From: Cyclostephanos tholiformis
Lineage: Eukaryota; Bacillariophyta; Thalassiosirophyceae; Thalassiosirales; Thalassiosiraceae
Length of the DNA: 41,475 nucleotides
Direction: 5' to 3'
NCBI GenBank assembly: GCA_036939975.1
Contig: JALLPB010000399.1
Coordinates: 1 to 41,475 of the forward strand
Shown: positions 1 to 14,000 of the stretch, piece after piece
Layout of the letters: every line of letters starts with the position of its first letter
Position numbering within the stretch: position 1 is the stretch's first letter
Program-made: the position numbers and the translations under genes
Notes under the pieces: generated by a model
Databases searched by the model: none
Seen by the model: only the letters and a program-made list of their open reading frames with translations
Told to the model about the DNA's origin: nothing

Positions 1-2
1 CA

Positions 3-1961
3 TGGAAGGAGGTTCGTCGTCACACGACATCGGAATCGAATGACGAGGAGTGGAGGTGTCCCCACTGTTGCCCCACGTCCTTCCTGGTGGAGTTGAAGGA
101 ATCAAACGCGTTCGCGTCTAGTTCCACCGCCACAGCCTCTGCCTCGACGGCAGCATTATCCGAGGACGAGGACGATGACGAGGATGAGGAAGAGGACGAG
201 GACGAGGATGAGGGATACTTCCGTAACGGACAGAAGTACCCCTCATGGAATGATTTTGTTGACGCAAGACGCAAGCTCATTAGTGAAAAACTGCTGATGT
301 CTGGTCTCGTCGGATTGACGACATGTCCCTCAAAGAAGCAACGGAAGCGGAAAAACGACGACGACGATGACGACGACGACGACGATGACTACAGAATATG
401 TGACGATGACGACGACGATGACAGAGACGACGGAGTTGGAAATGATAACCCGGCTGCCTCATTGGCTCGAAATAGGAAGCGACGGTCGACAGCGGCCATG
501 AAGAAGGTTTCGACTGAAAGAGAAGTGCCCTGCGCATCTCTGGGAGAAGTGCCCTGCGCGTCTCCCTCTCTTGATGGTAACAAGATCTTTCAAATTATGT
601 GCACAGCATTGAAAATGAATCGGCAACAAAATAAGGTAATGGAAGGGAATCCTAAGGTGAACAGCGATTTAGTTGATATTATCGTGACAGCGATGAAATC
701 AACACATGGTCTTCATTCAAGTAAAAGACCGTTTGCTAATTCCGCTGGGCCCCATAATGGGAGTGCGATAATTAATTCCTGGCCATTGGCCAATTGTGTA
801 CAATCCACGAATGATCCCAACGAGTTGGAAGCCAGCTTTGATTGGTATCGAAATTCTACATTTCAGCATGGCGTGATTAAGGAAGAGGATGGTAATCGCA
901 TGAGCATATCCTTGGCGATTGACGGTGCAATCTACTTGTCAATGTCTCCCAACCAAAATCAAGCTGGACCGATTGTAGTGGACGCATTTACCTTGAACAA
1001 TCAAGATAATTTCTTCAGCTCAGGTTCAGTATCGAAAGACTTCAATAAACCTGTTGGTATGTTCATTCTCTCCTACGTGATTACTCAATGCAATTCTGTC
1101 TTGGTGCAAGGATACGATTCGAAGAAACTTCTTCCTGAGGTTTTCAAGGAACTGGGGCTACATGTTATTACACTTACGGATGCACAACTGCAAGAAATCA
1201 TTCCTGAGTGTCCAATGCCACGCTCGTGGACCCCAGGTAATGAGCAATGCTATCCTTTGTACCTCACATATGACAAAAAGACAGGAAAGACGTGCTGTAT
1301 TGTTACCTGTCCGCAGATTGGATCATCGGTGTGTTTGTATAAAGACTATTTTCAGAGATTGCGTAACATCAAGCTATCGCATCTTTTGGTTAGAACTTTC
1401 CTAATAATCGCTGGAGCTAAATATTGTGAGAAACATTTCCCACAATTTACAACGCCAGAAGAGTCAATTCTATGGAGTCTTCAGACCAAGAGTGGTGCTG
1501 ATGAGCATCTAGCGTTATTACGCGATGCCAACCTTATTGAAAATGGAACAACGTACAAGTGTCCTTGTTCTGTGGGTGGCGCTGGTTCCCTTGGCGTGCG
1601 AAAGGGAAAGTCAGTAGAATGGCTTGTATTGAAATCCATGCCCCCTTCAAATAGTGGTTCTCATTGTGCAGACACTCAACGAAAGATCGCGGCTCAGCTG
1701 GTTCATGAAGGTATAGGCTTCAAACTCATGACTACGTGTAACTATATGAATCAATGGTACAATAATGCAAATAGCAACCAAGCGAAATCAACGCAAATCG
1801 AATCCAGACGAGGAGAAAAGACATGGCGTCTAAGCATCTCAGGGACAAAACCCAAGAATATTCCAGAGGTAGATATGGCCATTTACATCAATAATACAGA
1901 AGCTAGTCGTGAAGCTGAACGCATATCTAAAAAAAAATGCAGAGATAAGAATAGATCCTAA
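3..1961 (+). CDS. Uncharacterised acidic, probably nuclear protein (5' end outside window)
   Basis: The reading frame is open from the left edge to a TAA at 1959-1961, so the true start lies upstream and about 653 residues are visible. I do not recognise the family. The first residues include a small Cys/His group (CPHCC, about bases 57-71) that could be the end of a zinc-binding motif. Next come a long Asp/Glu-rich stretch (about bases 145-215), basic clusters of nuclear-localisation type (KKQRKRK near 335-355, RKRR near 475-487), and two poly-Asp tracts. Bases 528-577 hold an imperfect 24-bp tandem duplication encoding the repeated EVPCAS unit. The C-terminal two thirds look globular, with scattered Cys residues, and the end is Lys/Arg-rich. 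The gene is convergent with ATM, with only 47 bp between the two stop codons. A nuclear role is inferred from composition only. An internal start, for example the ATG at 297, cannot be excluded. Confidence 0.65.
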   Translation, partial: WKEVRRHTTSESNDEEWRCPHCCPTSFLVELKESNAFASSSTATASASTAALSEDEDDDEDEEEDEDEDEGYFRNGQKYPSWNDFVDARRKLISEKLLMSGLVGLTTCPSKKQRKRKNDDDDDDDDDDDYRICDDDDDDDRDDGVGNDNPAASLARNRKRRSTAAMKKVSTEREVPCASLGEVPCASPSLDGNKIFQIMCTALKMNRQQNKVMEGNPKVNSDLVDIIVTAMKSTHGLHSSKRPFANSAGPHNGSAIINSWPLANCVQSTNDPNELEASFDWYRNSTFQHGVIKEEDGNRMSISLAIDGAIYLSMSPNQNQAGPIVVDAFTLNNQDNFFSSGSVSKDFNKPVGMFILSYVITQCNSVLVQGYDSKKLLPEVFKELGLHVITLTDAQLQEIIPECPMPRSWTPGNEQCYPLYLTYDKKTGKTCCIVTCPQIGSSVCLYKDYFQRLRNIKLSHLLVRTFLIIAGAKYCEKHFPQFTTPEESILWSLQTKSGADEHLALLRDANLIENGTTYKCPCSVGGAGSLGVRKGKSVEWLVLKSMPPSNSGSHCADTQRKIAAQLVHEGIGFKLMTTCNYMNQWYNNANSNQAKSTQIESRRGEKTWRLSISGTKPKNIPEVDMAIYINNTEASREAERISKKKCRDKNRS

Positions 1962-2008
1962 AACTATATCGAATAGTAATGTGTTTCAGGTGTATTACTG
2001 TCCATAGT

Positions 2009-5000
2009 TCACATCCATGGAGCCCAACCAGCGAACATCAAACATAAATTGTCTCTATCTCGAGCCTCATTGATCAAGAATTTTACCTGCCCAGCAATAG
2101 TCTTGTGGACTCCTGATGTCCCATCTTCGTACCCTTGAAGTTTTTCGTGAATTTTAGCAATGGCTCTATCAGCAGCATCATTTTTGTTCTCGTCCGAAGA
2201 AAACATCCGAGCACATGGGAAATCCAGTCTAGACTCGTCGTCATAATTTTGGCGCTGCTGAGAAATCAGTGGGCTAATGGACCATTTGTAGAGTGGGTCT
2301 GAAACGACAGCAGACAGGATAGTCAACAAGGTATCAGCATTGTTTCTCATAACGCTCATGGTAGCTTGTCCCGCCGCTGAGAAGACACCATCAGTACCCG
2401 ATGGTCCCATCCCATCTACCACATTTCTTGTTAGGCGAAAGGGTACTAATTCTGGCGTTGTTAATGTCTAAAGGACAAGATATGAATTCAGAATGATAGG
2501 GTTTAATGAGCGCAAGAGGATAGTCTCCTATTGCTGTGAAATAAAACATGGTCACATCCTACCTTCCCCTGCTCGAACACTATTCCAAAATCAATATGCA
2601 CTACTTCGCCCGTCTTTGCGTGGACAAGAATATTTGATGTGTGACGATCACCAATTCCTAGCGGGAAGAAAGGAAGTGTTAGATACTCTTACACGGGTTT
2701 GGACCGATTTCCATTATAAGCCTAACTCCCTCGCCCGGTGCCTTTCAGCCCGGTTTGATGCCTACTCACCTAATATGTGACCGACGATTGAGTTAACGGC
2801 ACACGATCTGGTATATAGTGTTCTTGCGGTGTGCCAGGCTTCCATCGATGAATTGAAATATTCTAAGAAAAAGAATCGAAAAGCTTTGCGAACGGGCAGT
2901 GTATGAACATCATGGGAGGTTAAATATCTTCAAAGGCAATAAATAGAGAAAAGGAAAAGGGGTATGTTAGAATTTTTACCTGGGGAGTAATTCTCGCATA
3001 TTTTGTCAAAAGCTCGTCTCTTAGATTCTATCGTGGCGGCTGGATCGTCACCGACATTCCTATACAAGTCTCGTGCATCATTGTACCCCCATTCTTTAAA
3101 TAAATAAAGCAGAACGTGAAAATTTTGTAGAAACCACATTAGATGCTCGGAAGCAAGCTCAAATAACACTTACCACCAGGATAATATTTACTGTGTGCGC
3201 CGACCCTTTTGCCTCTGTCTGATAAAAAATCTCCGAAGCACATTGTATTGTCGACCCACTCTAGAACTCCACTAGTAGGACTAAGAGGAGCTATTCCATA
3301 AGTTATCAGTCTCAATCTACGGACAAGCCCAGGGGTATCACGAAAGGAGTTGTTCCGAATGTCTTTACCGCCCGACCCTTCATGCCTTAATAAGTCGTTG
3401 ACAGTTCCGAAAACTTGTTGCATTATCGCATCCTGTCTCAAATCATCTTCTCCTTTGACAAGCTGTTTGAATCGTCCACCTTTCGACCCGATACATATGA
3501 CAATTTTTGGCCTATGGAGACCCGTCGGTGTCAAATCGAATGTAGGCTCAAAGCTTTCAACACGTTCTATTCCTATCGGATCTTCTTTGCCTAATCCATA
3601 CTGCGCGTCTGGTCGGACGGGTGGCATCTTGGTGATGATTGCCGGCATAGTTGATGCGGCGTTTTTTTTTCCACGATGACCCCCAAAGAGACAGGTATCG
3701 AGATCGAGCTTGTATTGTTTGAATGAAAGTCCCTTGGTGGAACGCTTTTGGATGTTAGTCACGTCAAACTCAGCGAGGTTGATATATGCGGACATCAATA
3801 TGTCGTATGAATCAATGAGCGAGGAAACATAATCCGGAGCGTGTTTACGAAGATCTTGAATGATACGGTTCACTGCATCAACCTTTGTAGTCCCAACATT
3901 CTTGCTGTACAGTTGGGCATGGCGACCATTAACTCCACCACCAATACGCTGGCCATTCGAGAGGGCAAGTATCTGCACAATGCCATGGTATGGATGCTCT
4001 GAACAAATCTTGCAAACAACGTCTCTCAGTATATTTTGAAATTCACATCTATCCGCGCCCTGAATCTGATCAATGCGTGAAAACAATTGGTAGGTGAGAG
4101 GTACCAGCCGATACGACGGAATCTGATAAATGTTTGACTTGAGGATTTTATTGACAATGTCCTCCGTCCCCTTGCGTTGGCAGTTTTTGAACCACATAGA
4201 TATGAGTTCAAAGACATATTTTGACACATCCGTCATTACAGTTGGTGCCACTTTAAGAGCAGCACAATAAGACTCCATTGCCAGCTGCAGGTATCGTTGC
4301 ATGGAGCGTTCAACACTTTTGAGTTCCCGTTCGTCCATCTCGACCTCCTTCGATAGCGTTGCTTGCATGATTCTCGCATCAACTGTGGCATTATCGTTGC
4401 TAGTAGCTCTCGACTTTTTCTGGAGCTCCTTCAGTTGAGACGTTACAGCCTGAAGCTCTCTATTTCGCTCATGGGCAGCAATATTGCGCCGCCTCCAAGC
4501 ATCGCTTGAAAGCCTAGCATCAATAGAATGATAAAGATTGGCTGTGAATTCTCCTAATTTGAAGCTTGCGATGGATGCACGATGCGCATTTAATTTGGTT
4601 GGCATTTTCTCGTGTATTTGCATAGCCAACCGAGCGGCTTTTACGAAATAGGACGAGAGTATTGTTTCTACACTATCAACATTATTTTGAGCCATCCACA
4701 ATCCACACAGTAATAGTGACTCTGCGCGAATATGATCTTGCTCAGAACCATTTTGGGTGAGGTGGTTTGAAATAATTTTGCACGTCATAATAGCACCATC
4801 AAGATCCGCTTGGGATCTCATAATCTTTGCGTCTTCCATGCGCAACATCAATGGTATAAGGTCTGTGATGCCTGGATATTGGAAGGTTTGCATTAAAGAT
4901 CGCAAGCTTGAAAGCGAGATTTTCGCAGCATTAGCTTGTCCTAGCTCGCGGAATACCTTGCATGATTTAAATATATGGGATGCGAGTGCCTTCACGACTA

Positions 5001-8000
5001 GTTCTTGGAACGAGACGAACTTGTTTGTTAGGATTTTTAACGAAATTTCTTTGAGAGAACACTCCAGTCGCGTTGCCCGAAACATCACTCCGTCAATTGC
5101 TTCAGGATGATCATTTACGTTAAAATTGACGTTGTGACTCATGAGTAAAACGTCTAGTTTTGTCCTCGGATCTAAACATTCGTGGTATCCCCAGCGTCCA
5201 AGTAGAAATGCGAGGTCAGACGTCCCATCTAAAGTCGTTGCAAGAAGTTCAAGGTGACCTATAAGGCTCAACTTTGTCAGATGAGTCAATATGGCTGTTG
5301 ATTGAGCTTCTGATCCGGCCAGATTTTTCATGTCTTCCAATACAACAAGACGAGCACGCAAAGCGTGGTCTAAGCCTGCTGTAGTATCATCCTTGAAAAA
5401 ACTCTGCAGAGCAGCATGCACCGATTCGTAGAAGTTTGATGTTGTTGCAGTAGCGAGTGAAGGAACACCAGGGGCGATTTCTGAAACTTGTCGATGCGTG
5501 CTAGACGTCATTGATGGCCGATTTCCATCGTTCAACCTTGGTAAAAGAAAATCGTCCCATTGATTTGTATTATACAACGCGTCGGCAAACCATTCTTCGC
5601 GTAAAAAATATCTGTCGTTGCTGTTTTTACCTATAATGCTCTCGTGACCAGTAAGATATTTGTGCTTCGTGTGGTTCAAACCTAAATCATCAAGGGTCCA
5701 TGCGATTCCTGCAATCCCCCTAGAAGATCCCGCATATAAGGTAGCAATGGCAGGCGTTGCTGGATTTATTAGCAATTCAGTGTCTAGGTCTGATAGCATG
5801 ACAAGTGGTCGGTCTTGGTGGCATCTTTCAAGTGCAAGTAGAGACGTGATATTTCGCTTCAAATTTAGCGCGAAGCCCTGAGAAAGAATACCTTGCAGCT
5901 CATCTCTTGCATTGAGCTCAGACAGGCAACGCCCAATGATATCTTTAGCTACCAAAGCCTTTTCTAACACCATTCTGCATTTTTGGTACTCTTCAATGCT
6001 TGACGATACTCCAAAACCGCTGATATCATCACACAAAGTCGCGTCGATGTGTGAATCATTTGCAATATCTTCGAAAAAAGTACCAGTGCCGATGATGTTA
6101 TTCATACTCATCTCAGCGTAATAAATTGCAGAGAAATATCTTTTTATTCGAAAGCAAGCCTGAGCTACATCGAGTCCAGACACTCTTAATACAACACCGT
6201 AAGGAATTCCTCTCCATTGTTCAGATCTTTCGAATGAATAATTGTCAGAACGTCGTTTCTTCGAGAGGATTGAGTTCTCTTTTTGCTTGTTTTTTGAATG
6301 ATCAGGTGATGTTAGAAATCGATGTTCTGTTATTGCCCGTAAAAGTTCTAATGTGTTTAAGATGACAGTTATGGCTTGAGAGGCAACTTGGTGCTTTGTT
6401 TTTCGACTTAGTATACGAGTGAAGCAATGTGTGATAACGCCATTCATTCGACTCGTTGGCGAGCCTATTGCAATGTTTGACATGATTGAATCCCGAACCC
6501 TGCTTTCGTCTCTGCACTTGTCTCTCGTTTCAGCGTCAAGAAGGTGAAATATCAGCGCAGGGAAAACGGAAGCAGCGAAACTAGCCTCCGTAGCACAAAG
6601 CCCCTGGCAAATCCGGAAAAAGTCTTGGTTGCCTTTGTCAATTTTGGATTCCTCACCAAAAGAGCAGCTGATGATGGAAATTGTGATTTCTCTTATCCAC
6701 AGTTCACAAGAATGTTCTTCGCCAAGTGTCCACAGCTTGTCATGCCAGCACCACGAATCACCATCGAGGCATCCAGTCAAAGATTTCAGTCTTTCGATAC
6801 AAAGGTTCGAAACCCCAACAGCCTCTCTTCGTACTTTGCCGTCATCGTGAGTGTTGAATGGGCTCAGCAGGCTCTTTACATCGCTGTCTAGCAACTCCCA
6901 GCACTCTTTTCCTACTGGCGTGACAAATATAGCCTTCGCAGTTTTCATAGCAACAAGAGATGTTTCGGCACAATCAGAGAGGAGAAACCGACCAAGCGAC
7001 GTCAAAACAGTCTTTTTAATTGACAAAATCGGATTGACGAGAGACTCATCTACCATATCACCGCTTGGGCTTTCTTGATCGAGGGTTGGCATATGAGCGA
7101 GATATAGCTCGCCAAGACATCGACTGCTGATTACACGGGACTGCTCGGGCTCTCTTGAATGACAGATCCTGAGCAATAATGGATATGCCTCGCATAACAT
7201 TTTTTCGTGGGTGTGATCAATACCATGCTGGGCAAGAAGAGCCCGTTCGAGTCGTCCCAAAGCAAGACGACGAGCTAAAACATCGTGATTTGAGTACGAA
7301 GAGCTGGATTCGAATTCATCGGATGTAATTGGATGTTCATTCATGACGCGAATGAAATTTTCGCATTCCATAGTCAGGTTATTTTCCTTGATTTTTGTTG
7401 ATCTTTGGTTGATTGTGTCAAACAAACTAAGTAGAGAGTACCTTTCGTTGACGTTCCTATACACCTCCTCCCGATCATGTTTAATAATTATATCCTCTGC
7501 ACCCGCAATATCTTCGATTTGAATACTTTCGCTGTTTGCAATTATCTCAAGACAATCATAAGCAACCAGCATGGTATCAGATGACACCTTTTCCTCGAGA
7601 TCCGCCTTTGACGCGATCAAATGCTGAAGGATACCATTACTTCCAGTTGACAATATCCATGGCCCCTCGCCTACGCTGTCCGATGAATCCGTTTCTTCAA
7701 AAATAGACAGTAAGCCCAGGGTTAGGGTCTGTTCGTATTCTAGGCAGCGGAGGGCTGCATTAGTTTAGATAGCAACATTAAACTACAGTCAGTTGATGTG
7801 TAATATATAGGAGTAGCAAGCACAATGTTTACTCACTGGATTCGCAGGTACAACGAAGCCTATCGTAAGCTCGTTGATGGATCTGAATCAAAATCAGGCT
7901 AAGCTTGTGGATGACCGCGATGACATCTTGGACTAATGTTTTCTTAGCAGCGATCGAAAAAAGGGCACTCAAGACATCTTTAAGAGATGACAGCACCAAG

Positions 8001-11000
8001 GGACAAAGGGCAGTGTTGGTAGGATCTAGGATGACAGTAATGAAAGTGTGCAGGCAAAACCTCAGCTCCCCCGATTCTACCACCCCATTCACTATGTATT
8101 CTATCAAAAGTTCACAAAGCAACGACAGTGTACCCCAAGTTTCCTCACGCTGCCGTGCTGTTTGGCTTGAAGAGAGCCAGTATTTGACAATAATCATACT
8201 CTCGGTCAAACTGCTCCCTAATTGCTCAAGGACAGAGCCTTGTTTACATTTTGACGGTCCCTTTAATTGGTTCGAAACGTACTTGATCCCGTCAATGTAT
8301 GATTTTGAAGTGAGTTCGATGTCACCGAGTCCGACGACAGCCATACCTATACGATGCAGTAATAAAATGTGTCGCAACACGAGAAAGCTACACTTGGCTC
8401 CAGTCCTCTCAATATGCACACTTGAGACACACCTCTTTAGAAGTTTGAAGGCATTTTCGCACTGTAAAGCGGCGTCTCCTCCTTCTCCAAGCACGGCAAC
8501 ATACCCATACAAATCACTTATATGGTTAAGAAGAACCTTTGATATGGTGTCATCGTTATCCAGCCCGGTTAAAATCAGGACGCACTCCGTCAGATACTTC
8601 ATAGTGTCGATGCTCTGATTTTTGATATCACTCACAGAATCACAATTGGATGATGATAGTAAAATGTTTGGAATGAGAAATTGAGCGACCGATCCTACAA
8701 ATGATGTCAAGATTCCCTCATTTAGAGGAATGATCTCAGCTTCGGCACCCCCTATATTGAAAAAATCATCATTCCATCCTCCTTCAAATATTAGCATTGA
8801 CAGTAGCTCATTTGGCAGATAACGACATGCCCGCTCCAACGTAGATGGGGACATAAATAAGAGTGGGAAGTCAGTGAGACTCCGCTTACTTTCTAACCAT
8901 TTAACCAAAAAATGCGGCAACATGTCATCGAACATGTCACTGAGGCATGGATAACGGCGCAAAAAAGAGGCACGCTTACAAGCGCGGTAACACGCCAATA
9001 ACACAGTAGGTCTTCTCGTGGCCAAATCGATCAGCCGCCAAATCATATCCCTGGCTAAAGCTCCATCTGAAGCATGTCCCGCAATCATGCCTATGCACAT
9101 AATGGAGTTATATTCGATTGATCCTTCTGCATCGGTAAAGGCGTCCTCTTCAAGAGGAATCATTTCATCGCGAAGCTTTTGGTCGACTAAAGTATTTCCG
9201 ATCCACTTTCTGATTTTCTTCTTGTCCTCGAGCTTGGGCAGGGCATTTTTTAGCACGTCTACAACAATTGGATTTTGATCTGGAAAGATAATCAAAGCTG
9301 CGCCCAGCAGATTAGACGCCAAGGACCTCACACTCTCATCAATATGACAGAACCTAGTGCAAATGAAATCTCTAATGAATCCCTCAAATTGTTTGCGAAG
9401 ATTTTTTTGAGCAACAATAAAGATGGCTGTTGCCGCAAGAACTTTCTGCGATTGATAGGAGCTTCGGTATTTCAGGATTCTCTTCCATCGCCGAAACAAT
9501 GAAAAATCGCAACTTTCTTTGCCGAGTCCTTCTGGGTGTAAGGCCTCAAGAACCATCCTGCTTTCGGCATTCGAAATGGGACCACAACATTCACTGTATT
9601 CTCTTATTCTCGCCATTTCCGCCACTAGTTCGAGACCACACATAAAATGTTTCGACGAAGGAGGGAAGCAGCGTTTTGCTTGGAGTATTGTTTCAAGGGA
9701 TAGGATTAAGGCAGACTTTTGATCCTCATCCGCATCATGTCCACATACATGTAAATCGAGCCGATCGCGCGTCAATATGACCGATTTTCGACAAAATAAA
9801 ATTGCGCACACAAGGGCTCCGCATGGATCAGGTAACTTTGATACAGTGCCATACCCAGGTCTTTTATTGCAGTCTTCCGGCCAAACGAGATGGCTGGAAA
9901 TGAACTCCAGGGATTGGAATGACGGCTGCAATAAAAGCATTAATGATGAACAAGCCCAAGCACATTTGGCATCAATCGACGTTGAATCTGTAATTCGAGG
10001 AGTGAACTGTGTCCTGGAAAGGTTGAAATCATTTCGCAGTCTTGAATTTGATTCATTTTCCATTCGTAGTCGTTTCGAGGGGGGAGCTCTCGGTAATCTG
10101 GGACGATGATTTCTATTCTTTCCAAAGTTGTCGTCATAATCGTCGTCGTCCATGAGGCCGTCGCTTTCATCAGAATTGGTGGAGCGACGTGATGAGTGCT
10201 GTGTTTGCGAGTGCCGAATTTGCGCTCGGTCTTTGCTTAGATTAAAAAGATCCTCATCGGAGTCGAAATTGAACTGATTTGATGAGGATACAGCTATTTC
10301 ACTGGTTTTTCTTGAGGTACAAGAAATATTTCTAAAATCCTTCAAAAATGACTTGCACATTGAAGACAAAGATTTGCCTGAGATGCCGAACAGGCGAGAA
10401 ACCCTATTCCCACCACCTCCAAAAGCCGAAATGAAATTCAATGCTCGAACAATCCCATGTAAATGATTGAACACGGCGAAGAAATCAGATGGGTAACTCT
10501 TCAATGATGGCAATTTTTCTAACAAAAGATCGAAGGCAGGGCTAAAATTGTCTTCAAAGATATCACAAAGGTTTTGCGAAGTTCGTTCAACAGTTGAATG
10601 ATTGGATAGGAGAACTGTCAACATCAACAAAATTAAAGCTGTCACTTTTGGGAGTGCCAATAAGTTCTCTCTCGCCTTCTCAACGGAATCCATCTCATCG
10701 TCATCACTCGCATTGCCATCCTCGTACCGAAGTTGGAAAAGTAATTCGTCAAGGCAGGATTTGATCGAGATGAATACAATACTCCCTAAGGGGCTTGATG
10801 TGGGTGTAACTCTGTTGTCAACGCATAATATTAGGCCTTGCTTCATCCACCGCCGCAGTTGTTCTCTCTCATACTGAGCATTTAGATGTCTATTAAGAAT
10901 CGCGCCTCGCCCTTGAACTATTCGAACTGCTATGTCATGATCTATGCCATATAGATATTCATTCGGTGTAATAGAATCAGTCCAGAGAATCTGATTGATG

Positions 11001-14000
11001 CATATCTTGGCATTGAAATCAACATTCTCTGGGTCGCATACATGACACAATGGCTCTATGTCCTCGGTGATTGCAAATAGATTCAGTCCGTCCAATTCAA
11101 AAGTGGAAACTGATGAAATATCTCCATTACTTACCAACGCAGCCAAACTGGTGGCCGCGTAAGGCAGGAAGCTTCGGCGTAAACTTGACTCGGCATTATT
11201 TCGCATAGCCAATTCAACGAACTTTAGACATAGTGACACAAAATAGCGTCGATCTCGATTCCCAGAAATTACTTTGTCTATGGCATCGGCGGCAGATGTG
11301 GGTGTGGCAGCTTCGCCCGCCTCACAGAAACCGATTAGACGAATAGTATTGGTAATCAGCTCAAATGGCGCACAAGAAAGGATGTAAGATGCATCATCAA
11401 AGACAGGAAGACTCCAAAGATGCTCGTGCTCGCTGCGAATAAATTGAAAATTCTTGCTCGTTCTGACATCCTGAGGCAGCCGTAAAACACACAAGCCCTC
11501 CATCTCCGCACATTGGTACCGGAGGATTTGTGTTAGCAGTTGAATTATTAGCTCACCCACATTATTACTGTATGCACTCGATGTGTAGCATGAATACCTG
11601 AGATCGTAGCGAAAGAGGGTCTTCCAAACATATTGCCACGCTAAATGCAAGGCTCTCGCGGATGAAAGGGATTCAAATGTTGCGGCATCTGACGAGCTCT
11701 CTCGAGAACAAATGATCGCGGAAGATTCCGTCATTTTCAACAGTGCAACTATTGTCCATAACTGGATATCTTCATTACCTAAACTTCCTCCCTGGCTTTC
11801 AAGAGTCGTCCCTAACAGGTAGACCACCGCCGCAGCATCAGCTGAAGAGGACCCGTGACGTTCGAGAACATTTGCCAACGTCGCATCGGGATATGAACCC
11901 TCGTCTAAGAAAGTCGACCAGTTTTTCCGAGCGGAAGAAGCCCAACATTCACCCCTAGGGAAACTTTCAGCACAGGCACAGAGAAATTGGAGAGTGGATA
12001 CGATGGTCGGCTGAATTGAGTCTAGCACGTCGGAACTTTTGTGAGTTATCGTGGAATTAGGGGTCAAGGCAGTCATTGACCCTTCCGGAAGAGTACTCTC
12101 GTCGACTACCAACGACTGGAGCATGGGGCATGATTCCAGAAGATTGCGCTCTAGGAAATATGTCCCGTCATCGCTCGGCTCTTTTGGGTCGCTGGCCCCA
12201 AGAAATTCAGGACCTCCTCCCCGTTTCATTGTGAAAGTCATCGTGTCCTGAGATGAGGACGTATCCGACGACGAAGGGATCAGCGACCCGAGCTTGGGAT
12301 TTAGCTTGTACAAATGACGACCGACAATGCGTATCCATGGACAGTGCGCCAATGCGCCAGGCGACGCGATGCGTCCATCGTCTGAGTTACGCCTCGAAGA
12401 AAGTCGTCGATGAATAAGTTCGTCTCGGGGGAGGATGTCGATCTCGCTGTCGCCGACGGACGATCGCAACATATCTTCCTCAGCGAGCGCGACCAAACAT
12501 TCTAGAGTGTTGCATGTGGTGATCCCACCACCTTCCCGATCCTCGGCACGAGTCAGATAAAGCCGATGCGATATCCGCAACAGTCGCGCCATGAGCTCCC
12601 AATGCCGACGCTGCCTCCGCGTTAGCGGCGTCCACACCATCCCACTGCTTCGGCAATCAGATCCGCCGTTTCCTCCTGAAAGGAGACTTCGTCGAGGATC
12701 TTTTTTCTTTTTTCCATCCTGGCGGTGTCCGTTTGAGGCGGCGGGAGCTGAGAGCGACTCCAATACCTTTTCGTCGCGTATCATTTCCAATAGCTTATTG
12801 ATGGACTCGGTGTCCAATGTCGCACCTTTTCCCCTCCTTTTATTCTTACACTGGCTCTTTTCAGTCTCACTACAATCGTAATCTCCAATCTGATCCTCCT
12901 CATTCCCGTTCTCGTCCTGCCCCGACGATGACCTTGGCATCAACGGCCCGAGGTCGCCCTCCGGCAACCCGCAAATCTTCCCGCTTGTCTCCGCCACTAG
13001 CAAATGCGCGCCAATATACTCCGTAAGCGCCTCCCTGGCTTGTGCGCTCGTCGTCGTCCTGCCGTAATTCTTCCTCGCTAGGCGTAGTAACGCGTGACCG
13101 CAATCAGATAGCACCGGCACGCAATGCTCCGGGTGAGCCGCAAGGAGGTTCGCGGCGGTCGAGTACAGGTATGGCAACAATGACATAACGTCCGCTTCAG
13201 TACGGAGCCTGCGTCGGTGAGACAACGGATCGGCCATTCGTCCGTCCTCGATCATCCTCGCGTGCGGGTTGCGTGCCACGGCGGCGACAACCCTCAATGA
13301 GGACGACGACGAGGAGGAGGAGAACGTAGTGTTCGCCTCCCCCCCTCCCGTTTGCAAGATCCAAGCGGACTCTGCCCAATCCGCCACTAATTGCAAAACG
13401 GGACGCAGGAACAGATGCAAATTCATCCCGAGTCTGACCGTGCAATTAAACATCATCGCGCATAGGCACTTGGAAGCCGCCAGGAGGGATTCCTGCGATA
13501 TCAACTCCATCGCTTCCGAATATGATCCCGACGACGATTCGGCGCCCGCGGACTGCCCCTCCGCGCGGTCCCGGCCACAATTGCCTAAACTGTCATTCAC
13601 CGCGAAGAAAGCTCTACCCAATCGCGTCGACAATTCGTGTAGCACGTGACCCAGCTCATCCTCCACCTCCAACTCTGCCAAATACGCAGGCCTCGAGCAA
13701 ATATGCGACAGCCACTGCAGCATGGACGTTTCCACGCCGGGCAGGGCGAGCACGTCGTCATCGTTAAGGCACCGAACGGCGTAGTCAACGCACGATGAAA
13801 CTTCCCTCTTCGACAATCGCGATCCGCGATCGTCGTCGGAGGGAACGTGCGGGACGTATCGCGTCGAGTGGAATCCCCCCCGAGATTGGACGTCGACGTG
13901 ATGCCCGTGCCTCGGCCTTGTCTTCCAATCCACCAAGCTGTTCCCTCCCGATGTGCCACAGCCCCCGTCGTTGCACTCCAATTCCAAATCAGAGTCCATC

